DNA from: Calliopum simillimum
Taxonomy: Eukaryota > Arthropoda > Insecta > Diptera > Lauxaniidae
Direction of reading: 5' to 3'
Assembly (NCBI GenBank): GCA_951812925.1
Contig: OX638372.1
Span: 44,886,245 to 44,950,244, forward strand
Length of the DNA stretch: 64,000 nucleotides
The translations under genes and the position numbers were made by a program. The notes below the pieces were generated by a model. That model was not told the DNA's origin and made no database searches. It saw nothing but the letters and a program-made list of their open reading frames with translations. Shown here piece by piece: positions 55,230 to 64,000 of this stretch (position 1 is its first letter; the number at the start of each line of letters is the position of its first letter).

Positions 55230-55257
55230 ATGAAAACGACATTGGTTCATAGTGCAG
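55230..55257 (+). CDS. Possible short first coding exon of an unknown plus-strand gene
   Basis: ATG at 55230 opens MKTTLVHSA plus one base, ending in a perfect donor CAG|GTGAGT at 55257/55258. Such a consensus in DNA this AT-rich is uncommon, but no partner exon is recognised downstream. Low confidence. Confidence 0.2.
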
Positions 55258-55794
55258 GTGAGTGGTAGCGCAATTTTAAGAAAAATTATTTAAATTATAT
55301 AAAAATATAAAGTGATAAAAGTTGCTGACGCAAGTAGCGTGTTGGTGTTCTGTACCTAAGCTCTTCTTTACTGTCATCATTTGGCAAAAGTAATAAATAA
55401 GCAAAAAGTTCCTTTTATGATGACAATAACAATTCTAGGAAAACTTTGTTGTCTTGTCATAAAAAAAAAAATATATTACAAGTTTGCAAAGTTCAGTACC
55501 TAAGGCTCATTCTCACCTTTTAAAGCCACAGCATTTAATGTGAACAAACTTTCGCCATGCATGCTGGTGGACATATTACAAGCAAGGCGGTGAAGAAGCG
55601 TCCCAAACCCAAACATGCGTGCTCAGTTGAAATTCTTGCACTGAGGAGAAAATGTTAAAACAATACGTCGAGCCGTTTTTTGAGGAATCCCATTTTGAAA
55701 ATTATAATGTTTCGATATTGTGAGGGATTTTGTTAATAACTAGGAAATGAAAATTGTTTATTCCACGAATTCTTATTGAAAATTGATTGATTAC
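55258..55794. other. Non-coding DNA
   Basis: About 55500-55650 is less AT-rich (ACATATTACAAGCAAGGCGG). No repeat or domain is recognised; it could be unique intergenic or intronic DNA. Confidence 0.35.
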
Positions 55795-56525
55795 ACGGTC
55801 CGACACAGTTTTTTACTCAAAAAAAATTCTTAAAATAGACGTTTAAAAAATACCCGTGTCTCTTCGTTTTTCTCCAGCACGTCAGATTTTTTTTTTTAAT
55901 CGATTTTTGAAGTTTTTAAGTCCACTGTACAAAATATAACGCATTATTGTGTTAAATCAATTATTTTACAAAATGATTCTTAGGTACATCTGAGGTGTAT
56001 CATGTGTTCAGCAAACTTATTCAGAATATTATGGGTAATATTTTTGTAGACTACTTTAACCCTGTATATCCCCCACGTATGCGTAATTTTTACCATTTTC
56101 TTAAAAAGGCACAAAAATGACGCCTAAAACAGGGGAATATTGAGTCAATATGTACTACAGAAATATTTGCTTTAAAAATCCACCACTAGTTGCTGAATAC
56201 TAAAATGTCGAAATTTCATCCCGAAAGCCAAAAAATCGTGAATATCAGAGAGGCCCTATGATATTGCATATTTAAGTATTATATTTTTGACGCAGATTTC
56301 TTATGTTTTAAGCATTTTTCGTCTTTGGTTTTCGTGGAACATTTTTGTAAATATTTTAACCCTTTGCAGCCCAGTTTTTTGAAAATGGGAATATAAAAAC
56401 AGGTTATAATGGATAACCGTGTTCTAGGAAAATTATCCTTGTGTGATTTCAGCATAATCTTTGGGCAACGAGTTTTGTCCCAAAAAATTCACACTCATTT
56501 CTTGGACAATTCTAAGCATTTTATG
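55795..56525. mobile_element. Half-copy of the 52005-54245 foldback family
   Basis: CCGACACAG, AATCGATTTTTGAAGTTTTT, TACATCTGAGGTGTATCATG, AACCCTGTATATCCCCCA and TCCCGAAAGCCAAAAAATCG follow the left arm of the 52-54 kb element in order. Its last 45 bp (AAAAAATTCACAC, TTGGACAATTCTAAGCAT) match the inverse of about 59375-59425. The second arm is missing; a LINE fragment begins where it should continue. Confidence 0.7.
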
Positions 56526-57215
56526 CCTAGTACACTTTTTTCGTTCCATCTACACTCGCTTAATCCCAATATCTCAAGGTTGAATTTGTGGAGTTCTCTA
56601 ACGGCTTGGTGTATTTTGCCTGGTTCATTTAGAGTTCGGACATTCCAAGAGCCGATGCGTGTTCGAGTTTTCATCGAAAGGATTTTAAAATTTTGAGAAA
56701 CCATATTGGTTCCAGTTATAGGAGAATCATTCCTAACTATGCATGTTTCTTGCACCTCCAAATCCGATGTGCATGCTGCCGAGGCAGGTGGATTAACCAC
56801 ACTCTGGTGGGTACCACTTGGAGAGTTATTTTCCATCGTTTTTCGATCCATGCTTCATTAGTATAATCTTCTCGGCAACGCCCCACGCAGTAAGTTATAA
56901 GCTTAAGGCTGAATCCGGCAAGCGCTGCAAATATAGTGGCCAAATTCACTTTTAATTTCAGCCGCCCAATCTGGAACAGACGCTGACCTGGGAGCCGCCA
57001 TTCTGGATCAGACGCTTCAGGATTTCGACAAGATGCTTATTTTAAGGCGGCATCGACTCGCCTTGTCAGTGCCAGTTACGGGCATTGTGGGTTTTTCTTT
57101 CGAGGCGCAACGCTGTCCAACGCTACACCCTTCCACACCCTGGCTGGTCACCCGCTTTTAGTCGCCTTTTACGACAGGCATGCTTACCTCGGGCATATTC
57201 TGACCCCTTACCCGC
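56495..57215 (-). pseudogene. 5' fragment of a non-LTR retrotransposon (LINE) with endonuclease start
   Basis: On the minus strand a frame from about 56851 reads RTRIGSWNVRTLNEPGKI, then FNLEILGLSECRWNEKS. This is the start of the endonuclease/exonuclease/phosphatase fold found in LINE proteins (the WNVRTL and E.RW motifs carry catalytic residues). The frame stops soon after, so only the N-terminal tip remains. Upstream (57215-56850) is GC-richer sequence, probably the LINE 5' region, with a GCCTGTCGTAAAAGGC hairpin. The clade is not assigned. Confidence 0.7.
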
Positions 57216-57220
57216 AAGGT

Positions 57221-59098
57221 ATATGGGCAAATCCGAAAATAATCTCCTCTTATAAGACCCAGTTTTTAAAAAAAAAATTTGTTCATGTACAATAACCAAA
57301 TGTGGTGGAATTTATTCGTAGACGTATGAGCTGCAATTTCCAATAGGCGAACAGAAAATTTTCGACCTGAGGGGGTGTCAGGAGGTCGTTTTATCTGAAA
57401 ATTTTGGGAAAATCGAGATTTTCGATACTATACGGGAGAGCACATACTTCAGAAGTAGTAGATATGTTACGGGGAACCTTTCCAAATATTCCGAAGTAAA
57501 ATTCAAAAAAATCGTATGTGGGTCGTGGCGACAAAATGGGTTAAAAAGTCTAAATCACTCATTTCGGCCACATAACAGGTCCTAAAATTCTGAAAAAAAT
57601 CAAGCAAGTTCCTTGATAAAAAATAAATCGACTTTGCTTATGATATTTTTTAATCTAAGCGCCCCCTGCCGAGTAAAAAATTAAAAACGCAAAATTTTGG
57701 GTAAAAAATTCGATTATTGGCGATATGCGATCGAGCACACCATAGCGACACATAGGGTAAGATAGCGGGATATCTAACAAATATTCTGGAGTAAAATTCA
57801 GAAAAATCGTATGTGGGTCGTGGCGTCAGGATGGGTTAAAAAGTTTGAATCGCTCATTACGGCCACGTATTAGGTCCTAAAATTCTGAAAAAAATCACGC
57901 TAATTCCTTGATAGAAAATAAAACGAATTTGTTCATGATGTTTTTTTAATTTGAGCGCCCCCTGCCGTGTAAAAAATTAAAAACGCTAATTTTTGGGTAA
58001 AAAATGCGATTATTGGCAATATGCGATCAAGCACACCATAGCGACACATAAGGCAAGATAGCGGGATATCTAACAAACATTTTGGAGTAAAATTCAAAAA
58101 AATCCTATGTGGGTTGTGGCGCCAGAATGGGTTAAAAAGTTTAAATCGCTCATTACGGCCACGTAACAGGTCCTAAAATTCTGAAAAAAATCAAGCAAAT
58201 TCCTTGAGAAAAAATAAATCGATTTTTTTTATGATGTTTCTTTAATTTGAGCCCCTCATTTGGAGCAAAAAATTAAAAAACTCAAAATTTCGCTTTTCGC
58301 CAAAAATCACGTTTTTTACCCAAAAATTAGCGTTTTTAATTTTTTACTCGGCAGGGGGCGCTCAAATTAAAAAAACATCATAAACAAATTCGCTTTATTT
58401 TATATCAAGGAATTTGCTTGATTTTTTTCAGAATTTTAGGACCTGTTACGTGGCCGTAATGAGCGATTTAAACTTTTCATCCCATTCTGACGCCACGACC
58501 CACATACGATTTTTCTGAATTTCATTCCAGAATATTTGTTAGATATCCCGCTATCTTACCCTATGTGTCGCTATGGTGTGCTCGATCGCATATCGCCAAT
58601 AATCGCATTTTTTTACCCAAAATTTAGCGTTTTTAATTTTTTACTCGGCAGGGGGCGCTTAGATTAAAAAATATCATAAGCAAAGTCGATTTATTTTTTA
58701 TCAAAGAACTTGCTTGATTTTTTTCAGAATTTTAGGACCTGTTATGTGGCCGAAATGAGTGATTTAGACTTTTTAACCCACTTTGTCGCCACGACCCACA
58801 TACGATTTTTTTGAATTTTACTTCGGAATATTTGGAAAGGTTCCCCGTAACATATCTACTACTTCTGAAGAATGTGCTCTCCCGTATAGTATCGAAAATC
58901 TCGATTTTCCCAAAATTTTCAGATACAACGACCTTCTGACACCCCCTCAGGTCGAAAATTTTCTGTTCGCCTATTGGAAATTGCAGCTCATACGTCTACG
59001 AATAAATTCCACCACATTTGGTTATTGTACATGAAAATTTTTTGTTTTTTAAAAACTGGGTCATATAAGAGGAGGTTATTTTCGGATTTGCCCATATA
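57221..59098. mobile_element. 1.9-kb giant foldback with tandem units inside its arms
   Basis: The left end TATATGGGCAAATCCGAAAA pairs with the right end (CGGATTTGCCCATATA), and nearly the whole element pairs along arms of about 800-1,000 bp around a centre near 58300. Both arms contain tandem units of about 293 bp marked by ATCGTATGTGGGTCGTGGCG: three on the left (about 57516, 57806, 58102) and two inverted on the right (about 58490 and 58790). Units share GCGCCCCCTGCCG and AGGTCCTAAAATTCTG. TA flanks the ends. No protein is encoded. Confidence 0.9.
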
Positions 59099-59154
59099 CA
59101 CTTTTTTCGTAAGATGCTTTCCTCTTGAGTAAACAAAGAGTTTTGCCTGCCGTG

Positions 59155-59745
59155 GGCGTTCATAAGCCAAAAAATCTCATCTCCAAAATGGATACCTAAG
59201 GGTGCTTTAGAAATAAAAACTATGTTCTTCCAAAAATTTTGGCGTTTAAGAAATATAAATTTTTTTTGGAGATATAGCATCCCAAAATCGACTTTTTTAC
59301 GTTTTTCAATTACGCGGTCAAAAAAAAAAAAATGTTTTACTCAAAAGCAAGGCAACTAACGAAAAAAGTTTATAAGGCAAAAAATGCTTAGGATTGTCCA
59401 AAGAATACGTGTGAATTTTTTCAGATTGAGTTTTCAGCTGTCAAGCTCACGTTTATCAGCAAAATGCTAGGTTAACTTAAAACCAAAGCATCTATGAAAA
59501 AATTGAAACTGAAAATTTTTCGTTAGATGTCTTGCTTTTGAGTAAAAAATCGTTTTTTCGACCTCGTTATTGAAAAACGTAAAAAAATTGATTTTTGGAA
59601 CCGAATATTATCTATACCCCAAAAAAAAAAAAATAATTAAAACGCCAAAATTTTTGTAGGAACATAATTTTTATTTCTAAAGCATTCTTGGGTATCCGTT
59701 TTCTAATCAAAAAGAAAGTTATGACCAAAATGGGCCTTCAGTAGA
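59155..59745. mobile_element. 590-bp foldback element
   Basis: AAATGGATACCTAAGGGTGC and GCTTTAGAAATAAAAACTAT in the left arm pair with their inverses at about 59680-59705. Pairing continues through AAAAATTTTGGCGTTT and TTTTTTACGTTTTTCAAT. Arms are about 180 bp. Inner text near 59385-59425 is shared with 56480-56525. Confidence 0.8.
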
Positions 59746-60850
59746 ATCAAAAAAGTCCCATTCGTTTTTCTCAGAATGAAAAATAAATGATGCAGATTTC
59801 GTTTTTAAGAGTACTTCTAACTTTTGAGTCGGTTTCGGGATAAATTTAAATTTCGACCCGGTCTAACAAGTCCAACGGGCGCGAGCGGTATATCAGTCGG
59901 TAGCCTGGCTATTCGGAATGAATTCGATTTTGAGCATTTTTCGGGAGCGGACCACTTTGCGAGCAAGATTTTGATAAAAACTTTACAACATTGAACAAAC
60001 CAATAATGGGGCGACCAAGATAATCAAGAACGCGAGAAAACGTAGCAGACATCGAACACACTATCGCATGCCCAACGCGCGGTCTGCTGCCGAGAAACGC
60101 TCAATAGCGACATACCCCCAGCGCCCCTCGTATACGTGCGTTTACACAAGAAGCTAAACGAATATAAACTTTCTTTTGGGACACGCTCTATACATAAGTA
60201 ATATATAAAAACTGTCATATCTTGCCGAAATTTCAACCAATTTCTATTTTGAAGTGCATGTTTGAAACCTCTTGAACTCTTTTAGAAATAAATTCGTATT
60301 AAAATTTTGGGTATATTTTTAAACTGAAACAGAAAAATTTCACTTTTCTTATCAAATGGCGCTTCTGTAAGAAAAACTATAACAAAATAGGTTTTCTCTG
60401 TTTGTGGGGGCCTAAAGTTTTCATGTTATTATCATATCTATGGACTCTTCAAGACAACTTTGGCTCTATGTGTCTCTTGCATCTTCAGTTAAAGCAAAAA
60501 AAAACCGTTTTTTGCATAGAAAAATTTCAACTAATTCTGGAACTTCCAGAAGGCAAACCTTTTACTGTAGAGCAATGAGAAAAAAAGACTAAAAATGTAG
60601 GAAATTAACCACTTATGGGCGGGTCAAATTTTGGGAGTTTAGTTCCAAATTAAGTATTCAGTCTTTGTTTTGAGATCCTCCTCGAATATAATTTTTACTG
60701 CACTAACTTTCTTTTTTAACAATCCACTGAAAAAATGCGAGAAAACACGCAGATGGAAGAGATCTGGTTGTAAAGGGCACCGGATAAAATAACATCCAGT
60801 GGCAAAACGAGAAAAGTTGAAGCAAAGTGCACCGGCTAATAATAGTATAC
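59746..60850. other. Intergenic DNA with a GC-rich island
   Basis: About 59870-60190 is clearly less AT-rich than its surroundings (GGGCGCGAGCGG, CCCAACGCGCGGTCTGCTGC, CCCCCAGCGCCCCTCG). GGTATATCAGTCGGTAGCC near 59889 resembles a tRNA A box, and GAATTCGATTTT about 35 nt on is a poor B box. No protein is recognised. Confidence 0.35.
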
Positions 60851-61910
60851 GGGTTAGTTTGGATTCGGTAGAACATCGGAAAATGTAAGATTCCTGAGAC
60901 TATTCTGAACAACTTTTCTAGTTCCATTTTTCGAAATTCGGAAAACTGAGGGAGTTATAGCCATCGGAAGATCGGGATATAGCTTTATGAAAAAGGGTAC
61001 AAGTTCGGTACCCTTGATGGATTTTAATAATATTGGTGTCATATGAATTGGCTATAAAATTGGTATACAAAAGTTTTATTATTATTATTATTCAAAGGCT
61101 CTGGATTGCACTGCGACCTAAAAGATCTTTTGTGCAGCCTCTTTTCCTATCAGAACAGTTCTAGACAATCTATGAATCGTGTCAATGCCGTGGGATTATA
61201 TTTAACTAAGTCATTTCGATTTAAAATCTCGGAACCTAGGTATCTTACTCTGCGTCTCACAGCAGCGGAGCACGTACATAGTTCATGTTCCGCAGAGTCT
61301 GCAGGAATCATCGTCTACCAAACACATCATTTTTAGGTGATAATTGAGTTTACAGTGTCAATTTTTCACTGTACGTTGTTATATTTTTTAAGTCCAAGCC
61401 ATGATTTTCCAGATATGGCGAATTTTCGCTGCTATTGTAATGTTTTGGTAAATTCTATGAAAATTTCTTTGATTTACTTTTATTTTTCCTATAAAAAAAT
61501 ATGCTTTTGCAGGAAATTACATATCAAATGAAAGGAAATCAATTGAACTTTTACAATTTGTTACTAAAACTATGTGTTAATAATGCAGTTTTCAAAAATA
61601 TAGTGCTTTAAAAAAATGGTTAAAATTTTCTTAAATTTACTATGTCTCGAAAACTTTGACTCGGATTTAAAACTTTCGTACACTAATTTTGTAGCCAATT
61701 AAAATACCTTTCATAAAAAACCAATATTAATAAAATTCATCAAGGAGTTCCGATATTCCAGTTTCGGTTTTCATAAAGCTATATCCCAATCTTCCGATTA
61801 CTATAACTCTATCAGCTTTGCAAATTTCGAAAAACTGAACTAAGAAAAGTTGTTCAGAATAGTCAAAGGAATCTTACATTTTCCGTTGTTCTACCGATTA
61901 CCAACAATCC
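60851..61910. mobile_element. 1.06-kb foldback element with LINE insertion
   Basis: The left arm GGATTCGGTAGAACATCGGA, GATTCC, CTATTCTGAACAACTTTTCT and ATCGGAAGATCGGGATATAG pairs with the inverse right arm at about 61775-61905. Arms are about 200 bp. A LINE relic (61076-61337) is inside. Text near 61640 (CTATGTCTCGAAAACTTTGA) is shared with 19.97 kb. Confidence 0.75.
61076..61337 (-). pseudogene. 3' relic of a LINE (post-reverse-transcriptase Cys-rich end) with AAT tail
   Basis: On the minus strand LVDDDSCRLCGT, then YVLRCCE, resembles the Cys-rich tail after reverse transcriptase/RNase H in jockey- or CR1-like LINEs (pattern DDD.CR.CG...E..L.C). Several stops interrupt it. At the low-coordinate side the minus strand ends in AATAATAATAATAATAA (61092-61076), the kind of simple 3' tail such LINEs carry. 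It is a dead, 5'-truncated copy. Confidence 0.55.
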
Positions 61911-62612
61911 TGTATATCTCATAAATGCTTCCCAAACTTACAGTATGTTGCATTACCTTACTTTTCAACTAAATATCAGCATTAAATGATACAAATGATC
62001 CACTCTTTTTTTTCCCCAAAACAGTGCAATTTGGTGCTAAAAACACAGCAACTGAGTTTTCGTAATATCATAATACTTTTCCTCTCATAGAACTATAGTA
62101 ATTATCGCATGTCAAAAGTCAACTTTGTGTTTATAATTTTTTATTGTTATTTTTGTGGTGTGTTTTTTTGTTGAAAAAAAAAAAAAAAAAAAAAATTGTT
62201 TATGCGGGATTTTTCATTGACAAGGCTTTAAGAAAAAAAGGTCACCAAATGCACACACATAACTACCGAATATGGCGGTGCAAAGTTTGTGATTTGATGT
62301 GATAAATTCTACTATACACCAAATAACAATGATATAAACTGCCATATTGCATGTGATATCGTTGGGCAAATGGTGCCTATGCAGTTGTAAAACAATGGCT
62401 GAATTGCGCCAAAAAATATGCATTGAAAATACAATTCATTAAAATAAATAGAAAAAGTAAATAGAAGTGTATTGACGCAAATAAAAGTTTTTATTGGGTT
62501 GCAAAAAATTCGATGCAATGTTTTTTTTTAATTTTTTTACTTAAAGTTTTTAAATTTATTTCTTTGAAATGTATAAATTATATAATTTTAACTTAATTCT
62601 AAGCTTAACTAA
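61911..62612. other. Intergenic DNA downstream of the RING gene
   Basis: AT-rich, with an A-tract at about 62175-62195. Minus-strand open frames at 62214-62518 overlap each other and have no domains. Confidence 0.4.
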
Positions 62613-62618
62613 TTTATT
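62613..62618 (-). terminator. Candidate polyadenylation signal of the RING gene
   Basis: AATAAA on the minus strand, about 103 nt after the stop codon. Another is at 62560-62555. Confidence 0.4.
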
Positions 62619-62720
62619 TTAAAATTTTCAATTAATTTTATTAATTTCACAATTTTTTTTTTTTTTGGCGTGTATTACTTAAATACTATTTTTTGCTTAG
62701 AACAAAGTGATCATCTCTTT

Positions 62721-63629
62721 CTATTTCATTGCACAAGTACATGGTTTTGTATGCTCCTTTTCATCGTAGCGCACAACTCCATTTTTGTCTGGAAACTTGA
62801 CCATACGCAAGAGTCGCTCAACATCAGCACTTTGACAATCATACAAATAATCACCACGACAAATGGGACAATGCAACTTGCGACGCTTTGCCATCTCATC
62901 AAAACATTCGCTACAAACAAAGTGTTGATTTTCACAAAAACGTGCATCCTGCCTTATATACTCCATACAAATGCCACATGTGAATTTATCAATGCACATT
63001 TGATTGAAGACACGTTCTCGTTCAATACTCCAATCCATTTCATCACAATTTGGTATAAAACGATCATCACTGTCATCGTATTCTCCAACAAAGAGTTGCA
63101 TATTGCGTGATGGCATTACTTCGTTGATGAATTCAATGTAGCTATAGGGAAATTCCAAATCATAAAGCTGTTCGTTTTGCTCTGAATGTGAGCTATAAGG
63201 TCCCAAATAGTCAGCATTGCGATCACGTATGAGTCCTAGTTTCAATGTGTATTCGATGGGGTCAGACTCGCCTATCGCAAATACGCCACGTTTTATCATA
63301 TTCGCACTTGCATTGGCAGCTTCATTTGTTTGATCCAAACAAAACCAATAGAGTCCATTTGTGCCGCAGAGTAAAAATGCCTCAAATGTTATATCGTTAA
63401 AGTTGAAATCATAGCGGTTGCCATCCGTGGGATGTTTAATGGAATGTCGATGATGATCTTCACAGTGTGTGAAAATATCATCACAGGCGCCGGACCAATT
63501 GCAGGTCGAAAAACGGCATTTGGTTTTGAGCATTTTGTGTGGCAGACTTATTTCCAAAGAGTTTATGCTCTTGTGGTAGCTTCGTAAGTACTGTTGAAGA
63601 GTGCACACAAAATGCAAGTATTTATTCAT
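62721..63629 (-). CDS. SIAH-like RING-finger protein, probable E3 ubiquitin ligase
   Basis: A 302-residue, apparently single-exon protein. Near the N-terminus a Cys/His cluster (C38, C43, H55, H59/H60 in KCRFSTCNWSGACDDIFTHC) looks like the SIAH-type zinc finger (C..C.W.G....H). Residues about 75-185 resemble a SIAH substrate-binding beta domain (GLYWFCLD, FPYSYIEFINEV). The C-terminal RING has C218-x2-C221, C232-x3-H236-x2-C239-x2-C242 and C254-x2-C257 (CPIC), all ligands present. The RING lies at the C-terminal side, whereas in SIAH/Sina it is N-terminal; several uncharacterised fly proteins have this order. It probably transfers ubiquitin to unknown substrates. I chose the start at 63629; Met33 (LKTKC follows) is an alternative. 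The overlapping plus-strand frame at 62670-63110 is its shadow. Confidence 0.85.
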   Translation of the reverse strand: MNKYLHFVCTLQQYLRSYHKSINSLEISLPHKMLKTKCRFSTCNWSGACDDIFTHCEDHHRHSIKHPTDGNRYDFNFNDITFEAFLLCGTNGLYWFCLDQTNEAANASANMIKRGVFAIGESDPIEYTLKLGLIRDRNADYLGPYSSHSEQNEQLYDLEFPYSYIEFINEVMPSRNMQLFVGEYDDSDDRFIPNCDEMDWSIERERVFNQMCIDKFTCGICMEYIRQDARFCENQHFVCSECFDEMAKRRKLHCPICRGDYLYDCQSADVERLLRMVKFPDKNGVVRYDEKEHTKPCTCAMK

Positions 63630-64000
63630 TTTGCAATGGTCAGATATATGACAGTCGTTAGTACCTGTGACTTATAATTAGAAAAGATGCTCTCAGTAAG
63701 GGATTAACAAGAACACTTCTATTTTATGATACTCGCAGCCAGATAACGAAGATCTTTGTGTGGAAATTCGCTAAAAGGGATTATAATCTGCCCATAAAAT
63801 TAGTCCAATTCCAAAGTGTTCCTGTTTCGGTTAAATTTATAGTTAAAATTAAAGTTAGGAGTTTTTTCGAGAAACCCCCGGATGGTTTATATTCCACACC
63901 GTGCTTAAACGTTATTTCAAATACGATACGATTAACTTCGTTGTGCCCTTGAGTAAAAGTAAAAATTCGTATTTTAGCGACAGGTAGTTACGAATACGAA
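63630..64000. other. Upstream region of the RING gene
   Basis: No clear TATA box or initiator. The last 50 bp carry TTCGTATTTTAGCGACAGG and TTACGAATACGAA, similar to the ends of the element at 13545, so another copy probably begins at the window edge. Confidence 0.35.

Noticed and set aside
62670..63110. 146-codon plus-strand frame
   Set aside because: Antisense to the RING gene, whose Cys/His pattern is clearly the true coding signal.

Overview
The window looks like AT-rich nuclear DNA of a higher (cyclorrhaphan) fly. It has small GT-AG introns of 58-69 bp next to large repeat-filled ones, and two genes I recognise at protein level as close relatives of Drosophila genes. Tephritid or muscoid flies would fit; I cannot name the species. 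There is no prokaryotic, viral or CRISPR signal.

Genes. (1) ovo/shavenbaby on the + strand: a large coding exon (21672-24583), a zinc-finger exon (28633-29187) and a terminal exon (29257-29442). All junctions are in phase and the usual Ovo C-terminus is present. The first coding exon(s) are not visible, so roughly the first 21 kb should be upstream intron, promoter and enhancer DNA of ovo. (2) NAD synthetase (Nadsyn) on the - strand, 49598 to 44330: eight coding exons, 798 residues, all catalytic residues intact. A further in-phase 5' exon (50870-50691) could add a 77-residue leader that resembles a mitochondrial presequence. (3) A SIAH-like RING E3 ligase candidate on the - strand, 63629 to 62721, apparently a single exon. 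Two very short + strand splice-like segments (54359-54412 and 55230-55257) may belong to a further gene but are weak.

Repeats. Most other DNA is mobile-element debris: a broken mariner transposase (about 2.8-3.4 kb); hAT-type non-autonomous elements, one nested in another with an 8-bp target duplication; many short terminal-inverted-repeat elements; large foldbacks at 27, 42, 52-54, 57-59 and 61 kb; two LINE remnants (56.5-57.2 and 61.1-61.3 kb); and a dispersed degenerate repeat carrying the phrase GGCGTGGCACC in four places. Several elements have bodies saturated with one short motif in both orientations: CAAGAC at 35.7-36.3 kb, TGCTCT(A/G) at 20.3-20.8 kb, ACTAG at 37.7-40.2 kb, GGGCGTTATTTC at 46.1-46.7 and 52.1-52.7 kb.

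How it fits together. ovo is a developmental and germline transcription factor, Nadsyn a housekeeping enzyme with a DRE motif (TATCGATA) just upstream of its leader exon, and the RING protein a probable ubiquitin ligase. They are neighbours, not a pathway. The most unusual content is the architecture of the foldback elements and the possible mitochondrial form of NAD synthetase. Boundaries of genes and of elements with target duplications are base-exact; other repeat limits are approximate because everything was aligned by eye.
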